From the NCBI RefSeq assembly GCF_000340885.1, contig NC_020291.1, positions 565,001-629,000 of the forward strand: a stretch of 64,000 nucleotides of DNA, in the 5' to 3' direction. Shown piece by piece: positions 47,308-55,523 of the stretch. Position 1 is the first letter of the stretch, and every line of letters starts with the position of its first letter. Below the pieces are notes generated by a model, which saw nothing but the letters and a program-made list of their open reading frames with translations, was not told where the DNA came from and searched no databases. Both the position numbers and the translations under genes were made by a program. Origin of the DNA: Clostridium saccharoperbutylacetonicum N1-4(HMT) (GTDB lineage Bacteria > Bacillota > Clostridia > Clostridiales > Clostridiaceae).

Positions 47308-48548
47308 ATAGTTTTATTTTAAATGGTTTTGATGTTATAAATATTATCTATTTGTGGGATGTATTGAATAAAAAAAATCGTAGTATTTTAAAACTATTAT
47401 CAAGCATAGTAGTAGCAACCATATTAATAACAATGGTTCAACAATTAGAGTTGGGGTTTATTGTTGAGGATTTAATGATTATTTTGGTAATTAAATTAAT
47501 TTATAAGATGAAGTTCAAAGATATTATATTGGCATTTCTTTTGACGTTGCTTATAATTATGAGCTTACAGTTAATATTAACATCATTTATCGATAAGTTT
47601 GTATATGATAATATTACTAAAATAATTGCTATAGAATTAATTATTTTACTTAGTATAATAATATTTTCAAAAACTAATTTAGGAAGGAATATTACTTTTA
47701 AGAATATAGATAATAATATTATATTTAATTTTATTTTAATATGTGGAATTTATACGATAACTCTTAAAATTATTTGGGATTATGATAAAAATATAATTTT
47801 AAATAATATAGTTACTATTTCTGCAATGTTGAGTGCATTAGTGATTTTTCAAATATTGACTTATTCAAGTATTGTTAAATTAACAAAAGAAAAATTAAAG
47901 TTAGAGGTTTCAAATGAGTATAACGAAGTCATTGAAGAAATAGTCCAAGAAATAAAACAAAGGCAGCATGACTTTATTAATTATAAAAATACAATAAAAG
48001 GTATAGTAGGAGTTGTAGATGAAAAGGATATCAAAGAAGCGATTAACAATTATATTAAAGATGAGGATGTATATGGTGATAAGATAAATGCGCTTATTTA
48101 TATTGATAATGTAGTTGTTAGATCAGTAGTATATAGAAATATGTGTAAATTTAAAAAATATGATATTGATTTCGATTATGAAATTGAAAATAACGTCTTA
48201 GATGATGTTTTAAGTTATCGCGAATTATCAAATGTGTTGAATAATTTATTAAATAATGCTTTTGAAGAAGTATCTAGAGAAGAGTGCAAGAATAAGAATA
48301 TTAAAATAAAAATATTTAATAAAAGTGAAACTGCTAATTTAATAATAGAAAATCAAGTGGTGGATATTAATAATATTAATTTAAATGAGATCTTTACAAG
48401 AGGATATTCAACTAAGAATAAAGGTATAAGAGGGTATGGACTTTACAATGTACAAGCCATAGTAACTTCACATAAAGGGTATATAAAGATTAATGTTGAA
48501 GATGGGAAAATTATTTTTAATATAACTTTTAATAGATCTGTAAAATAG
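47301..48548 (+). CDS. agrC: AgrC-like GHKL sensor histidine kinase
   Basis: A 415-residue receptor kinase. Residues 1-195 form six or so transmembrane helices, the peptide-sensing region in Agr receptors. After a helical linker comes the phospho-accepting H223 in KQRQHDFINYKN, then a GHKL ATPase domain with LSNVLNNLLNNAFEEV and STKNKGIRGYGLYNV. The gene overlaps agrA by 7 bases and converges on the agrBD pair. It is expected to bind the cyclic peptide from AgrD and phosphorylate AgrA. Confidence 0.9.
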   Translation: MLNSFILNGFDVINIIYLWDVLNKKNRSILKLLSSIVVATILITMVQQLELGFIVEDLMIILVIKLIYKMKFKDIILAFLLTLLIIMSLQLILTSFIDKFVYDNITKIIAIELIILLSIIIFSKTNLGRNITFKNIDNNIIFNFILICGIYTITLKIIWDYDKNIILNNIVTISAMLSALVIFQILTYSSIVKLTKEKLKLEVSNEYNEVIEEIVQEIKQRQHDFINYKNTIKGIVGVVDEKDIKEAINNYIKDEDVYGDKINALIYIDNVVVRSVVYRNMCKFKKYDIDFDYEIENNVLDDVLSYRELSNVLNNLLNNAFEEVSREECKNKNIKIKIFNKSETANLIIENQVVDINNINLNEIFTRGYSTKNKGIRGYGLYNVQAIVTSHKGYIKINVEDGKIIFNITFNRSVK

Positions 48549-48559
48549 TACATATAAGT

Positions 48560-48593
48560 AATTGTGGCTTGTAAAAAATACAAGCCACAATTT
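48560..48593. terminator. Bidirectional terminator between agrCA and agrBD
   Basis: Stem AATTGTGGCTTGTA / TACAAGCCACAATT with a 5-base loop, in the convergent spacer. Confidence 0.85.
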
Positions 48594-48653
48594 ACTGTCA
48601 AAAGAAATATTATAATATTAATGTAGAATGTAGAATGAGGAATGTAGAGAATT

Positions 48654-48773
48654 TTACTTTAATATTTCTTCAGGACATTCTGGTTCTCCATATAATGTGA
48701 CACAGCTTACATTTAATCTTACGTTAAATACTTTAAGTAAGATGGCTGCTAGAGAGTTTGTGAACTTTTCCAT
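48654..48773 (-). CDS. agrD: AgrD-type cyclic peptide precursor
   Basis: A 39-residue gene with AAGGAG 9 bases before ATG 48773, starting inside the 3' end of agrB in another frame. It has the three AgrD parts: an amphipathic N-terminal leader (MEKFTNSLAAILLKVFNVR), the signal core NVSCVTLY, and an acidic Pro-containing tail GEPECPEEILK, comparable to DEVEVPKEL of S. aureus AgrD. By analogy the mature signal is a five-residue thiolactone ring from Cys24 to Tyr28 (CVTLY) with a short exocyclic tail. A second Cys in the tail is unusual. Product structure is inferred. Confidence 0.88.
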   Translation of the reverse strand: MEKFTNSLAAILLKVFNVRLNVSCVTLYGEPECPEEILK

Positions 48774-49335
48774 TTGAAACAACTCCTTTTATGTATAAAA
48801 TGATTAGTTGAATTATTTGAAGAAAAGTACTCATTAATATACAGTTACTAATTTTTGTATCTTGTATTTGAAAAAAGATAATCATCCAAAAGGTAAATGA
48901 TATTAACGAAAGCACTTTTAACTTGGCTTTATTTTTTATAGGTCTATTTGTATTAACGCAAGGAGCATATAGTCCAATTATAACTAGGGATATTATAAAG
49001 AAAATTACATAGTAATAAGTGCTTAGCTTTGGAAATAATACACTAAATATTACTACTATTAAAAAATGCATAATACTGGACGTTAAACATCCAACAAAAG
49101 TTTTAGAATGAATGCCACCAGCTATTGGTCTTGTCGAAAACAGAATAACATAAGAAAATAAGAATAATGAGAACTGATTTAAAGATATAAATATTAACGA
49201 GATTATTATAAGCTTTGCTAAATCTCCTAAAATCATCTGTATTGCATAATCAATTTTCATTAAGTCTGTTAGGGACAAAGAAGCATTATTTTTACGTAAG
49301 TATCCAGTTATAAAATTTGAAACTGACTTAATCAT
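48733..49335 (-). CDS. agrB: AgrB-type peptide-processing membrane protease
   Basis: A 200-residue membrane protein that cuts the AgrD tail and makes the thiolactone. The catalytic pair is H76 and C83 in GGIHSKTFVGC, with the same 7-residue spacing as H77/C84 of S. aureus AgrB. Several membrane helices span ~38-180, with the conserved YAPCVNTNRPIKN loop. AAGGAG precedes ATG 49335. Its 3' end overlaps agrD by 41 bases, so the two are translated together. A 21-bp-period direct repeat upstream is a likely AgrA site. Confidence 0.93.
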   Translation of the reverse strand: MIKSVSNFITGYLRKNNASLSLTDLMKIDYAIQMILGDLAKLIIISLIFISLNQFSLFLFSYVILFSTRPIAGGIHSKTFVGCLTSSIMHFLIVVIFSVLFPKLSTYYYVIFFIISLVIIGLYAPCVNTNRPIKNKAKLKVLSLISFTFWMIIFFQIQDTKISNCILMSTFLQIIQLIILYIKGVVSNGKVHKLSSSHLT

Positions 49336-49413
49336 TTTAACTCCTTTAGTTAAAGAATTAATTTATGTTATATAACTTATATACATCATGGGACAGAAAA
49401 ATACAATATAGTT

Positions 49414-49449
49414 GGAATGAAAAGCAGTTTTTAGGGAATGAAAAGAAGT
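49414..49449 (-). promoter_or_regulatory. LytTR/AgrA-type direct repeat upstream of agrB
   Basis: Two nearly identical 15-base boxes, GGAATGAAAAGCAGT (49414-49428) and GGAATGAAAAGAAGT (49435-49449), start exactly 21 bp apart, as LytTR regulators prefer. They lie about 80-115 bases upstream of the agrB start on the minus strand. A reversed partial box (TCTTTCATTCC, 49487-49497) lies on the other side. This is the expected positive-feedback site. Confidence 0.7.
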
Positions 49450-49617
49450 AATTGGGATAAATAGGGTGAAAGAGCGAAATGCTTATCTTTCATTCCATAT
49501 TTCGTTCGTTTGGAGGAATTTGTATTTACATAGTTTAATTATTGTGCAAATATATAGATGTGGGAGAATTATAATTCAATAATGGTATAAGGGATTGTAA
49601 TAAAGGATTTTATTTTC

Positions 49618-49645
49618 TATTCAATGAGGCAGAACTCATTGAATA
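49618..49645 (+). other. Perfect inverted repeat in the agrB-GT spacer
   Basis: An 11-bp perfect stem (TATTCAATGAG / CTCATTGAATA) with a 6-base loop in a 660-base spacer; no T tract. It precedes a possible 36-codon gene. Confidence 0.5.
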
Positions 49646-49684
49646 CCAAAATAAAATCTGAAAGAAATGAGAAGGTTGTATGCT

Positions 49685-49795
49685 ATGTACAGTTATTCTC
49701 TAAAACGCATTAATAAACCAAACCCAATAAAATCATATAATACTATCAAATTAGCTATAGTTAAAAAATCACTTGAGATTGGTCATCTTAAGTGA
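49685..49795 (+). CDS. Possible 36-residue basic peptide
   Basis: ATG 49685 has GAGAAGG 9 bases upstream and encodes MYSYSLKRINKPNPIKSYNT followed by 16 more residues, rich in Lys/Arg. Its stop lies inside the terminator stem AAAAATCACTT / AAGTGATTTTT (49764-49800). It is downstream of a half AgrA-type box. It may be a real small peptide, or the transcript may be a regulatory RNA. Weak evidence. Confidence 0.3.
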   Translation: MYSYSLKRINKPNPIKSYNTIKLAIVKKSLEIGHLK

Positions 49796-49803
49796 TTTTT
49801 TAT
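49764..49803 (+). terminator. Terminator in the agrB-GT spacer
   Basis: Stem AAAAATCACTT / AAGTGATTTTT followed by more T's; shows that the spacer is transcribed on the plus strand. Confidence 0.75.
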
Positions 49804-49904
49804 TCTTTAGGAATTTATAATAAAGTTAAATCTGTGGATAATTTATTGAAAAGGTCAATTAAGCAGGTTTTGTGTGTCAAAAAGAATAAAAAATAAATCT
49901 TATT

Positions 49905-49987
49905 CGCCTGCCAGTTTTTTCTCACATGCGTTCGAAAAGGCAGATGCGTAAAAAAAATCTCCGGCTCCACAGTCGCCTGCGTTTTTT
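49905..49987. other. GC-rich odd segment downstream of the GT4 gene
   Basis: A stretch much richer in G+C than its surroundings with poly-A/T blocks between GC islands (CGCCTGCC ... GGCAGATGCG; CTCCGGCTCCACAGTCGCCTGCG). CGC-CTGCC can pair with GGCAG-at-GCG. It does not encode a protein. Possibly a terminator/repeat acquired from elsewhere. Confidence 0.4.
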
Positions 49988-49993
49988 TATATA

Positions 49994-51118
49994 TTAAGAA
50001 TTAATTATAGCTTCATAAGCTGAGATAGTATTAAGAGCTGTCTTATTCCAAGAGAAAGTTTTACTTCTAGTAAGGCTTTTTTTTACCATAGTGAGCTTTA
50101 ATAAACTATTACTTAAAACTCTTTCAATATCATAAGATAATGCATCTATGTCATTAGGATCTATAAAAAGTGCAGATTCATAGCATACTTCTGGAAGGGA
50201 AGTGACATTGGATGCAATTACAGGAGTTCCACAAGCCATAGCTTCTATTGGGGGAAGTCCAAAGCCTTCATAAAAAGATGGGTAAACTAAAACCTCTGTA
50301 GCATTATAAAATAACGGCATATCTTCAATAGGAATAAAATCTGTAAATACCACATTATTAGAAATGTGCAATTCTTCAGCTCTGTTTTTGTATTTAGAAT
50401 ATGAAGGACCTTTTCTACCTGTAATAACTAACTTAAAGGTTTCTTTTAATTTATTAGGAAGGGCAGAATAGGCTTCAATTAAACCTAAAATATTTTTTCT
50501 TGGACTAAATCCTCCAACATATAATATAAAGTCTTCTTGAATTCCATATTTTTGTGTAATAATGCTTTTAGATTGGCATTTACTCATAGGCCTATAGATA
50601 TCTTCGGCAGCAAGTGGTGTTACATAAATTTTATCAGCAGGAAATTTGAATTCACTAGCAATATCAGCTTTGGAAAAATTAGAAACTGTAATTATCCCAT
50701 CGCAGCTATCCAAAATTTTAGGTAATTCATCATTAAATATTTTTAGATATCTATCACTAACGGTTTCAGGCATTTTTAAGGGAATTATATCATGAAGAGT
50801 AATAACCTTTTTGCATTGAATATTATCTGAAAGTCCAACGCCATTTTGAGGAACATGGTAAAGCTCTATATCTGCATTGTTTAATATATTTGGAACATTT
50901 ATATCATCCCAAAAACTTTTAGAAGGAGCTGATTCAACAAGTTCCATTTTAAAATTACTTTGTAAATTATCAATAGAGTCACATTGTGGTATAAAAATTA
51001 AATAGTTATTATCACAATCAACTTTGCTTAAACTTTTTATCAATTGATTAGTATATGTGCCTATGCCAGTACCATGATACCACTTTGCAGCCCTACCATC
51101 TATTCCTATTTTCATCAT
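49994..51118 (-). CDS. GT4-family glycosyltransferase (spore-coat cluster II)
   Basis: A 374-residue GT-B enzyme closely similar in layout to the one at 22778: KIGIDGRAAKWYHGTGIGTY at the N-terminus, VITLHDIIPLKMPETV, ILYVGGFSPRKNILGLIEAY and YPSFYEGFGLPPIEAM. Two ATGs (51118, 51115) follow AAAGGA; either may be used. Divergent from a CotS gene, with YabG further on, so a role in spore-surface glycosylation is likely. Confidence 0.88.
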   Translation of the reverse strand: MMKIGIDGRAAKWYHGTGIGTYTNQLIKSLSKVDCDNNYLIFIPQCDSIDNLQSNFKMELVESAPSKSFWDDINVPNILNNADIELYHVPQNGVGLSDNIQCKKVITLHDIIPLKMPETVSDRYLKIFNDELPKILDSCDGIITVSNFSKADIASEFKFPADKIYVTPLAAEDIYRPMSKCQSKSIITQKYGIQEDFILYVGGFSPRKNILGLIEAYSALPNKLKETFKLVITGRKGPSYSKYKNRAEELHISNNVVFTDFIPIEDMPLFYNATEVLVYPSFYEGFGLPPIEAMACGTPVIASNVTSLPEVCYESALFIDPNDIDALSYDIERVLSNSLLKLTMVKKSLTRSKTFSWNKTALNTISAYEAIINS

Positions 51119-51223
51119 TAAATCCTTTCATAGAATTTGTGTTACTGTATTATATTAAAAGAATATAAAAAATGTTAATAAAAGAATTAATATACACATA
51201 TAAATATACAGGAGGTGAGAAAG

Positions 51224-52222
51224 ATGATGAGGGAATTTGAAATAGAAAGACAATTCAACGTTAAGATAGAAAAAATCAAGGCTAACAAAGGGGTTTACTA
51301 TCTTAAAACAGATAAGGGCGAAAGATGTTTAAAAAAGATAAATTATGGACCTCAAAAATTATTATTTGTGTATGGTGCTAAAGAGCACTTAAGGAAAAAT
51401 GGTTTTGATAATTTAGATAAATACTATTTAAACATAAATGGAGAGCCCTTTGCATTAGTAAATGAAGATTTATACACTTTATCAGAATGGCTGGAAGGAA
51501 GAGAATGTGACTTTCATAACATAGAGGAAGTTAAATTAGCAGCTAAGACTCTAGCCAATCTTCATGAGGCATCTAAGGGATATGACCCACCTGAAAATTC
51601 TAAATTAAAAAGTGACCTTGGAAGATGGACACATTTAATAGAGAAAAGGATTAAATCATTAGATAAAATGAGAGACATGGTGAGGAAAAAAAGTATAAAA
51701 AGTGATTTTGACATGCTTTATTTAAAATCTATGGAATTTTATAAGGAAATAGGGAAAGAATCGTTACAAACTTTGAATGAATCAGATTACTATGAATTAT
51801 GTATGCTTGCAGAAAATGAAAAGAGTTTTTGCCATCATGATTTTACGTATCATAATATAATTTTAAGTGATGATATGGGTGTACATGTTATAGATTTTGA
51901 TTACTGCAAGAGAGAGGTTAGAACCTTCGATATAAGCAACTTTATGATAAAAGTTTTAAAGAGAGTTGAATGGAATATAGACTTTGCAAATGCCATTATA
52001 GATTCATATAATTCAGTATCTCCATTGAAAAAGGAAGAATATAAGGTTTTATATTCTTATCTTCAATTTCCACAAAGATATTGGAGACTTGCTAATAGGT
52101 ATTATTATAACGAAGTCAATTGGGCACAAAATACCTTTGCAAGTAAGTTAGAAACAATAATAAATGAGAAGGAAAAACAATTAGATTTCTTAGAAAAATT
52201 CAAGAATGAATATAATATATAG
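51224..52222 (+). CDS. CotS-family spore coat protein (cluster II)
   Basis: A 332-residue CotS/YutH-type kinase-fold protein: GVYYLKTDKGERCLKKINY, TLSEWLEGRECDFHNIEEVK, LANLHEASKGYDPP, catalytic-loop FCHHDFTYHNIIL and VHVIDFDYCKREVRTFDISNF (about positions 226-246). ATG 51224 is chosen, 8 bases after GGAGG; a GTG nine bases earlier lies inside the ribosome site. Divergent from the glycosyltransferase and followed by yabG. Confidence 0.88.
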   Translation: MMREFEIERQFNVKIEKIKANKGVYYLKTDKGERCLKKINYGPQKLLFVYGAKEHLRKNGFDNLDKYYLNINGEPFALVNEDLYTLSEWLEGRECDFHNIEEVKLAAKTLANLHEASKGYDPPENSKLKSDLGRWTHLIEKRIKSLDKMRDMVRKKSIKSDFDMLYLKSMEFYKEIGKESLQTLNESDYYELCMLAENEKSFCHHDFTYHNIILSDDMGVHVIDFDYCKREVRTFDISNFMIKVLKRVEWNIDFANAIIDSYNSVSPLKKEEYKVLYSYLQFPQRYWRLANRYYYNEVNWAQNTFASKLETIINEKEKQLDFLEKFKNEYNI

Positions 52223-52238
52223 ATATTGTAAAAGAAAG

Positions 52239-52275
52239 CTGCTTAAAAGTGATTAAAAACTATTAAGCAGTTTTT
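52239..52275 (+). terminator. Terminator of the cluster II CotS gene
   Basis: Stem CTGCTTAA / TTAAGCAG followed by five T's. Confidence 0.8.
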
Positions 52276-52365
52276 ATTTTGAAAATAGGCAAATACTTTG
52301 TTAATTGTAACTTATAATTATTAAAGCCATATTATAAGTTATGAAGGAATTTGTAGGAGAAAACT

Positions 52366-53226
52366 ATGGAGATTGGTGATATTGTTGTAAGGAAATCCTA
52401 TAATAAAGATGTTACCTTTAAGGTTATTGATATAAGAGAAGAGGATGGAAAATATAATATTATTTTAAAGGGGATTAATATAAGAATAATTGCTGATGCA
52501 AGTATGGAAGATCTTGAACTTGCAGATGAAAATAGTGGCTCTAAAGATAAAATTTTAAATACAAGAGTGAATGAAGCCATAAAGCAAGCCATGATACTTA
52601 GAGGTGATTTTAGGGATAAGGTTGAAAAATCCCCTAAAATAAAGAATAAAAATGAGCTTATGTTTGGGAGGCCAGGGAAAATATTGCATGTAGATGGTGA
52701 TAGTGAGTATATGGAAACTTGCTTGAAGGTATATAAACAACTGTCATTGGATGCAGTTGGGAGAGCTATAGCTGAAGCAGACCAACCAAGGGTAATAGTG
52801 GATTTAGTTAAGGAAATTAAGCCAGATATAGTAGTGTTGACTGGACATGATAGTGTACTAAAACAACCTAGAGACTATTTGGATTTAGATAATTATAGAA
52901 ATTCAAGATATTATTTAGAATCAGTAAAAAATTTAAGGAATTATAATTCAAGTTATGATGAATTAGTAATATTTGCGGGGGCCTGTCAAAGCTGCTATGA
53001 AAGAATTTTGGATGTAGGTGCTAATTTTGCCTCAAGCCCTAATAGAGTTTTAATCCACTGCTTAGACCCTGTCTTTGTATGTGAGAAGATTGCTTATACT
53101 AGAATAGATAAGGTGGTTTCTATAACAGATGTAATTGAAAATACCATAACTGGAATAAGGGGTGTTGGAGGATTGCAGACTAGGGGGAAGTATAGGGAAG
53201 GGTATCCTAAGTCGCCTTATATTTAA
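52366..53226 (+). CDS. yabG: Sporulation-specific protease YabG
   Basis: A 286-residue protein matching YabG, the coat-associated protease that trims spore-coat proteins and, in C. difficile, processes the CspBA/SleC germination factors. Family landmarks: MEIGDIVVRKSYNKDVTFKV, GRPGKILHVDGDSEYMETC, DIVVLTGHDSV, FAGACQSCYE (conserved Cys) and the conserved end GGLQTRGKYREGYPKSPY. Length is normal for the family. GTAGGAG precedes ATG 52366. Its place next to CotS supports the sporulation role. Confidence 0.94.
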   Translation: MEIGDIVVRKSYNKDVTFKVIDIREEDGKYNIILKGINIRIIADASMEDLELADENSGSKDKILNTRVNEAIKQAMILRGDFRDKVEKSPKIKNKNELMFGRPGKILHVDGDSEYMETCLKVYKQLSLDAVGRAIAEADQPRVIVDLVKEIKPDIVVLTGHDSVLKQPRDYLDLDNYRNSRYYLESVKNLRNYNSSYDELVIFAGACQSCYERILDVGANFASSPNRVLIHCLDPVFVCEKIAYTRIDKVVSITDVIENTITGIRGVGGLQTRGKYREGYPKSPYI

Positions 53227-53258
53227 GAAGATTTGGTTTGATTGAATTAATTGAAGTT

Positions 53259-53318
53259 AGGCACAATTAAAAAAATAATAGGCAAGCATACTGGTCTATT
53301 ATTTTTTTGATTGTGCCT
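53259..53318 (+). terminator. Terminator of yabG
   Basis: A long stem (AGGCACAAT / ATTGTGCCT at the base, then A-tract pairing with T-tract and TAATA / TATTA near the top). Confidence 0.85.
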
Positions 53319-53522
53319 TATTTATTGGCAGTATTGTTATATGTCATTGTAAAAGATATATGGATATTTAGTAGAACTTCTAAAGAATATAAGAATTTGC
53401 TTATAAAGTGTGGGTTTGGAGCATATTTGTATAAATTTAATAGATACATAGCTATAGTTTATATATGCCCGTATTGGAGAAATCCAGTACGTTTTTTATA
53501 GGTAGAATATTAAATTTTATAA

Positions 53523-53662
53523 TTAATAAGATAATGTGGCACAAATTGATAAAATCGTGGCGCATGATGATGTTAAAATCTGATGAGATAAATAATATAA
53601 TCCTAACATAAGATGAAGTTAATTTTGTTTATGCAATAGATAACTATTACATCTATAAAATA
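53523..53662 (+). promoter_or_regulatory. Operator/promoter block 1 (GTGGC direct repeats)
   Basis: The ~140 bases upstream of the SDR gene are clearly homologous to 55524-55666. Both contain two GTGGC(A/G)-type half-sites exactly 21 bp apart (here GTGGCAC at 53536 and GTGGCGC at 53557), then a shared tail (ATAATATAATC.TAACATA, TGCAATAGAT.ACTATTA). The 21-bp spacing on one face of the helix fits an AraC-family protein, and such a gene lies at 56514. Confidence 0.7.
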
Positions 53663-53676
53663 TAGGAGGGTTATAT

Positions 53677-54495
53677 ATGAGTAAAAAAGTAGCACTAATT
53701 ACAGGTGCATCTTCAGGTATTGGAAAATCAACTGCAATCGAACTTAACAAAAGAGGTTTTATAGTTTATGGAGCAGCTAGGCGAAAAGATATGATGCAAG
53801 ACCTTGAGGTAAAAGGAATACATACAATTTCTTTAGACGTGACAAATGATGAGTCTATGGTTAAATGTGTTAATGAGATACTTAATAAGGAAGGCAAAAT
53901 TGATGTACTTGTAAATAATGCAGGATATGGTTCATATGGAGCAATAGAGGATGTACCAATGGAAGAAGCACGTCGTCAGGTCGAAGTTAATGTGTTTGGG
54001 CTTGCTCGAATGGTACAACTTGTAGTGCCAAGTATGAGAAAAAATAAATCTGGTAGAATTGTTAACATTTCCTCTATGGGCGGAAAGATATGGACTAAAT
54101 TTGGTGGCTGGTATCATGCAACCAAGTTCGCAGTAGAAGGTTTTTCGGATTGTTTACGATTGGAACTGGAACCGTTTGGGATTGATGTAGTTGTTATTGA
54201 GCCAGGCGGAATAACAACTGATTGGGGTATTATTGCCGCAGAAAAACTCCGAGATGCATCAGCAAAGGGGGCATATGCACAAGCAGCCAGCAAAACAGCG
54301 GATGGTATGATTAAGAATTATACTGGAAATCAAATGTCGAAACCAGAATTGATTGCGCGTTGTATTGGTAAAGCTATAACAGTAAGGAGACCTAAAACAC
54401 GTTATCTAGTAGGTTATTTTGCAAAACCGATGGTATTCATGAAAGCAGTTTTTGGAGATCGTGCTTATGATAGGATTATCAAAATGTTCAGTTAG
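53677..54495 (+). CDS. Short-chain dehydrogenase/reductase
   Basis: A 272-residue NAD(P)-dependent classical SDR. Cofactor motif [12 protein letters not shown] (near residue 9), NNAGYGSYG, catalytic Ser in NISSMGG and YxxxK in GGWYHATKFAVEG; arginine/AARRKD after the second strand suggests NADP(H). AGGAGGG precedes ATG 53677. Operator block 1 lies directly upstream. Substrate unknown; a role in handling aldehydes or steroids/lipids is possible. Confidence 0.92.
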   Translation: MSKKVALITGASSGIGKSTAIELNKRGFIVYGAARRKDMMQDLEVKGIHTISLDVTNDESMVKCVNEILNKEGKIDVLVNNAGYGSYGAIEDVPMEEARRQVEVNVFGLARMVQLVVPSMRKNKSGRIVNISSMGGKIWTKFGGWYHATKFAVEGFSDCLRLELEPFGIDVVVIEPGGITTDWGIIAAEKLRDASAKGAYAQAASKTADGMIKNYTGNQMSKPELIARCIGKAITVRRPKTRYLVGYFAKPMVFMKAVFGDRAYDRIIKMFS

Positions 54496-54589
54496 TATAA
54501 TTCTAGACTTAAGGTGTAGTCCTAATGAAAAAGGATTTATATGAGAGAAAGATTAAAATAAATATTATATTTTGAGAGGTAAATTATAT

Positions 54590-54876
54590 ATGGATAATTT
54601 ATTACATATCTTTAAAAATAAAACAGATCCTGAAAACTTGAATTACACAATCAGTGGATATTTTTATCTGGAAAACTTCGTTACCCATATTTTAAAGAAA
54701 AGATTGTAAAAATGACGGAAGAAACAGAAAAGGCATCTATTCAGGCTTTTGCAGAGACAGAGCGAATTGTAGATTCAATTAAGGAACAGGGTGAATCCAT
54801 GCAGAATTCTAATGCAATTCTTGAACAGCTACTATGTTTGTCAAGAGAATTGTCTGAGCAAAAAGAGATGGTATAA
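54590..54876 (+). pseudogene. Small frameshifted gene between SDR and flavodoxin
   Basis: ATG 54590 (GAGAGGT upstream) encodes MDNLLHIFKNKTDPENLNYT and on through ISGYF, then runs into a stop at ~54709. A second frame covering the same region reads SGKLRYPYFKEKIVKMTEET and continues to 54876 with a helical, Glu/Gln-rich end (SIQAFAETERIVDSIKEQGE...LSRELSEQKEMV). Joined near 54665-54680 they make a plausible ~94-residue protein, so a small indel has broken the gene. The family is not recognised. Confidence 0.5.
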
Positions 54877-54911
54877 TCAGAAGGTTTATTCTTAATAATA
54901 GGAGGTTAGAA

Positions 54912-55394
54912 GTGAAAAAGCTTGTAATATATTACTCTCATGATGGAAATACAAAGTTTATTGCAGAAACGATTGCAAGAGAAATCAATGCAGATATCAC
55001 TGAATTGAAGACGAAAAAAACTATGAATGCGTCAGGTCTGATGAAGGTTGGATGGGGCGTTAGGCAACTTGTTAGTCAAAGTGAACCTGTTTTATGTGCA
55101 ATGGAAAAAAATCCAACAGATTATGATTTAATAATTATTGGTTCACCTGTATGGACTTATACATTTGCTCCCCCAATAAGGACTTTTTTAAAAAATTATT
55201 CTATGTTAGGAAAAAAAATTGGGCTCTTTTGTTGCCATGGTGGACAGAAGGGTAAAACACTAGAGAACATGAAAAAATTATTGGACGGAAACATGATAAT
55301 AGGAGAGTGTGAGTTTTTGGAACCACTAAGCTACGAGAAAGAGAATAATAAGAAAAAGGCGATTGTTTGGGCTAAGAAGATAGTGAACGAATAA
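54912..55394 (+). CDS. Flavodoxin-family protein
   Basis: A 160-residue FMN-binding flavodoxin/NAD(P)H-dehydrogenase-like protein. The phosphate loop is YYSHDGNTKFIAETIA, followed by GSPVWTYTFAPPIRTFLKN (isoalloxazine loop) and GLFCCHGGQKGKTL. GTG start at 54912 with TAGGAGG 7 bases upstream. It probably supplies or receives electrons for the neighbouring SDR operon or stress responses. Its transcription unit ends at 55519. Confidence 0.9.
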   Translation: MKKLVIYYSHDGNTKFIAETIAREINADITELKTKKTMNASGLMKVGWGVRQLVSQSEPVLCAMEKNPTDYDLIIIGSPVWTYTFAPPIRTFLKNYSMLGKKIGLFCCHGGQKGKTLENMKKLLDGNMIIGECEFLEPLSYEKENNKKKAIVWAKKIVNE

Positions 55395-55476
55395 GACACA
55401 ATTCTTGGAATAAAGAGAGATGATGTGGCAGAAAAATTAGGATTTAGCAAAATGATGCTTATGGTACACTAATAGT

Positions 55477-55519
55477 AGCTTATGTAGCTGTATATATTCA
55501 ACTATATAAGCTGCTTTTT
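55477..55519 (+). terminator. Terminator of the flavodoxin gene
   Basis: An 11-bp stem (AGCTTATGTAG / CTATATAAGCT, one G-T pair), a 14-base loop and a T run. Confidence 0.8.
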
Positions 55520-55523
55520 ATAA

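Noticed and set aside
53307..53501. 64-codon open frame after yabG
   Set aside because: It starts inside the yabG terminator stem and has no ribosome site; composition looks like translated AT-rich spacer.
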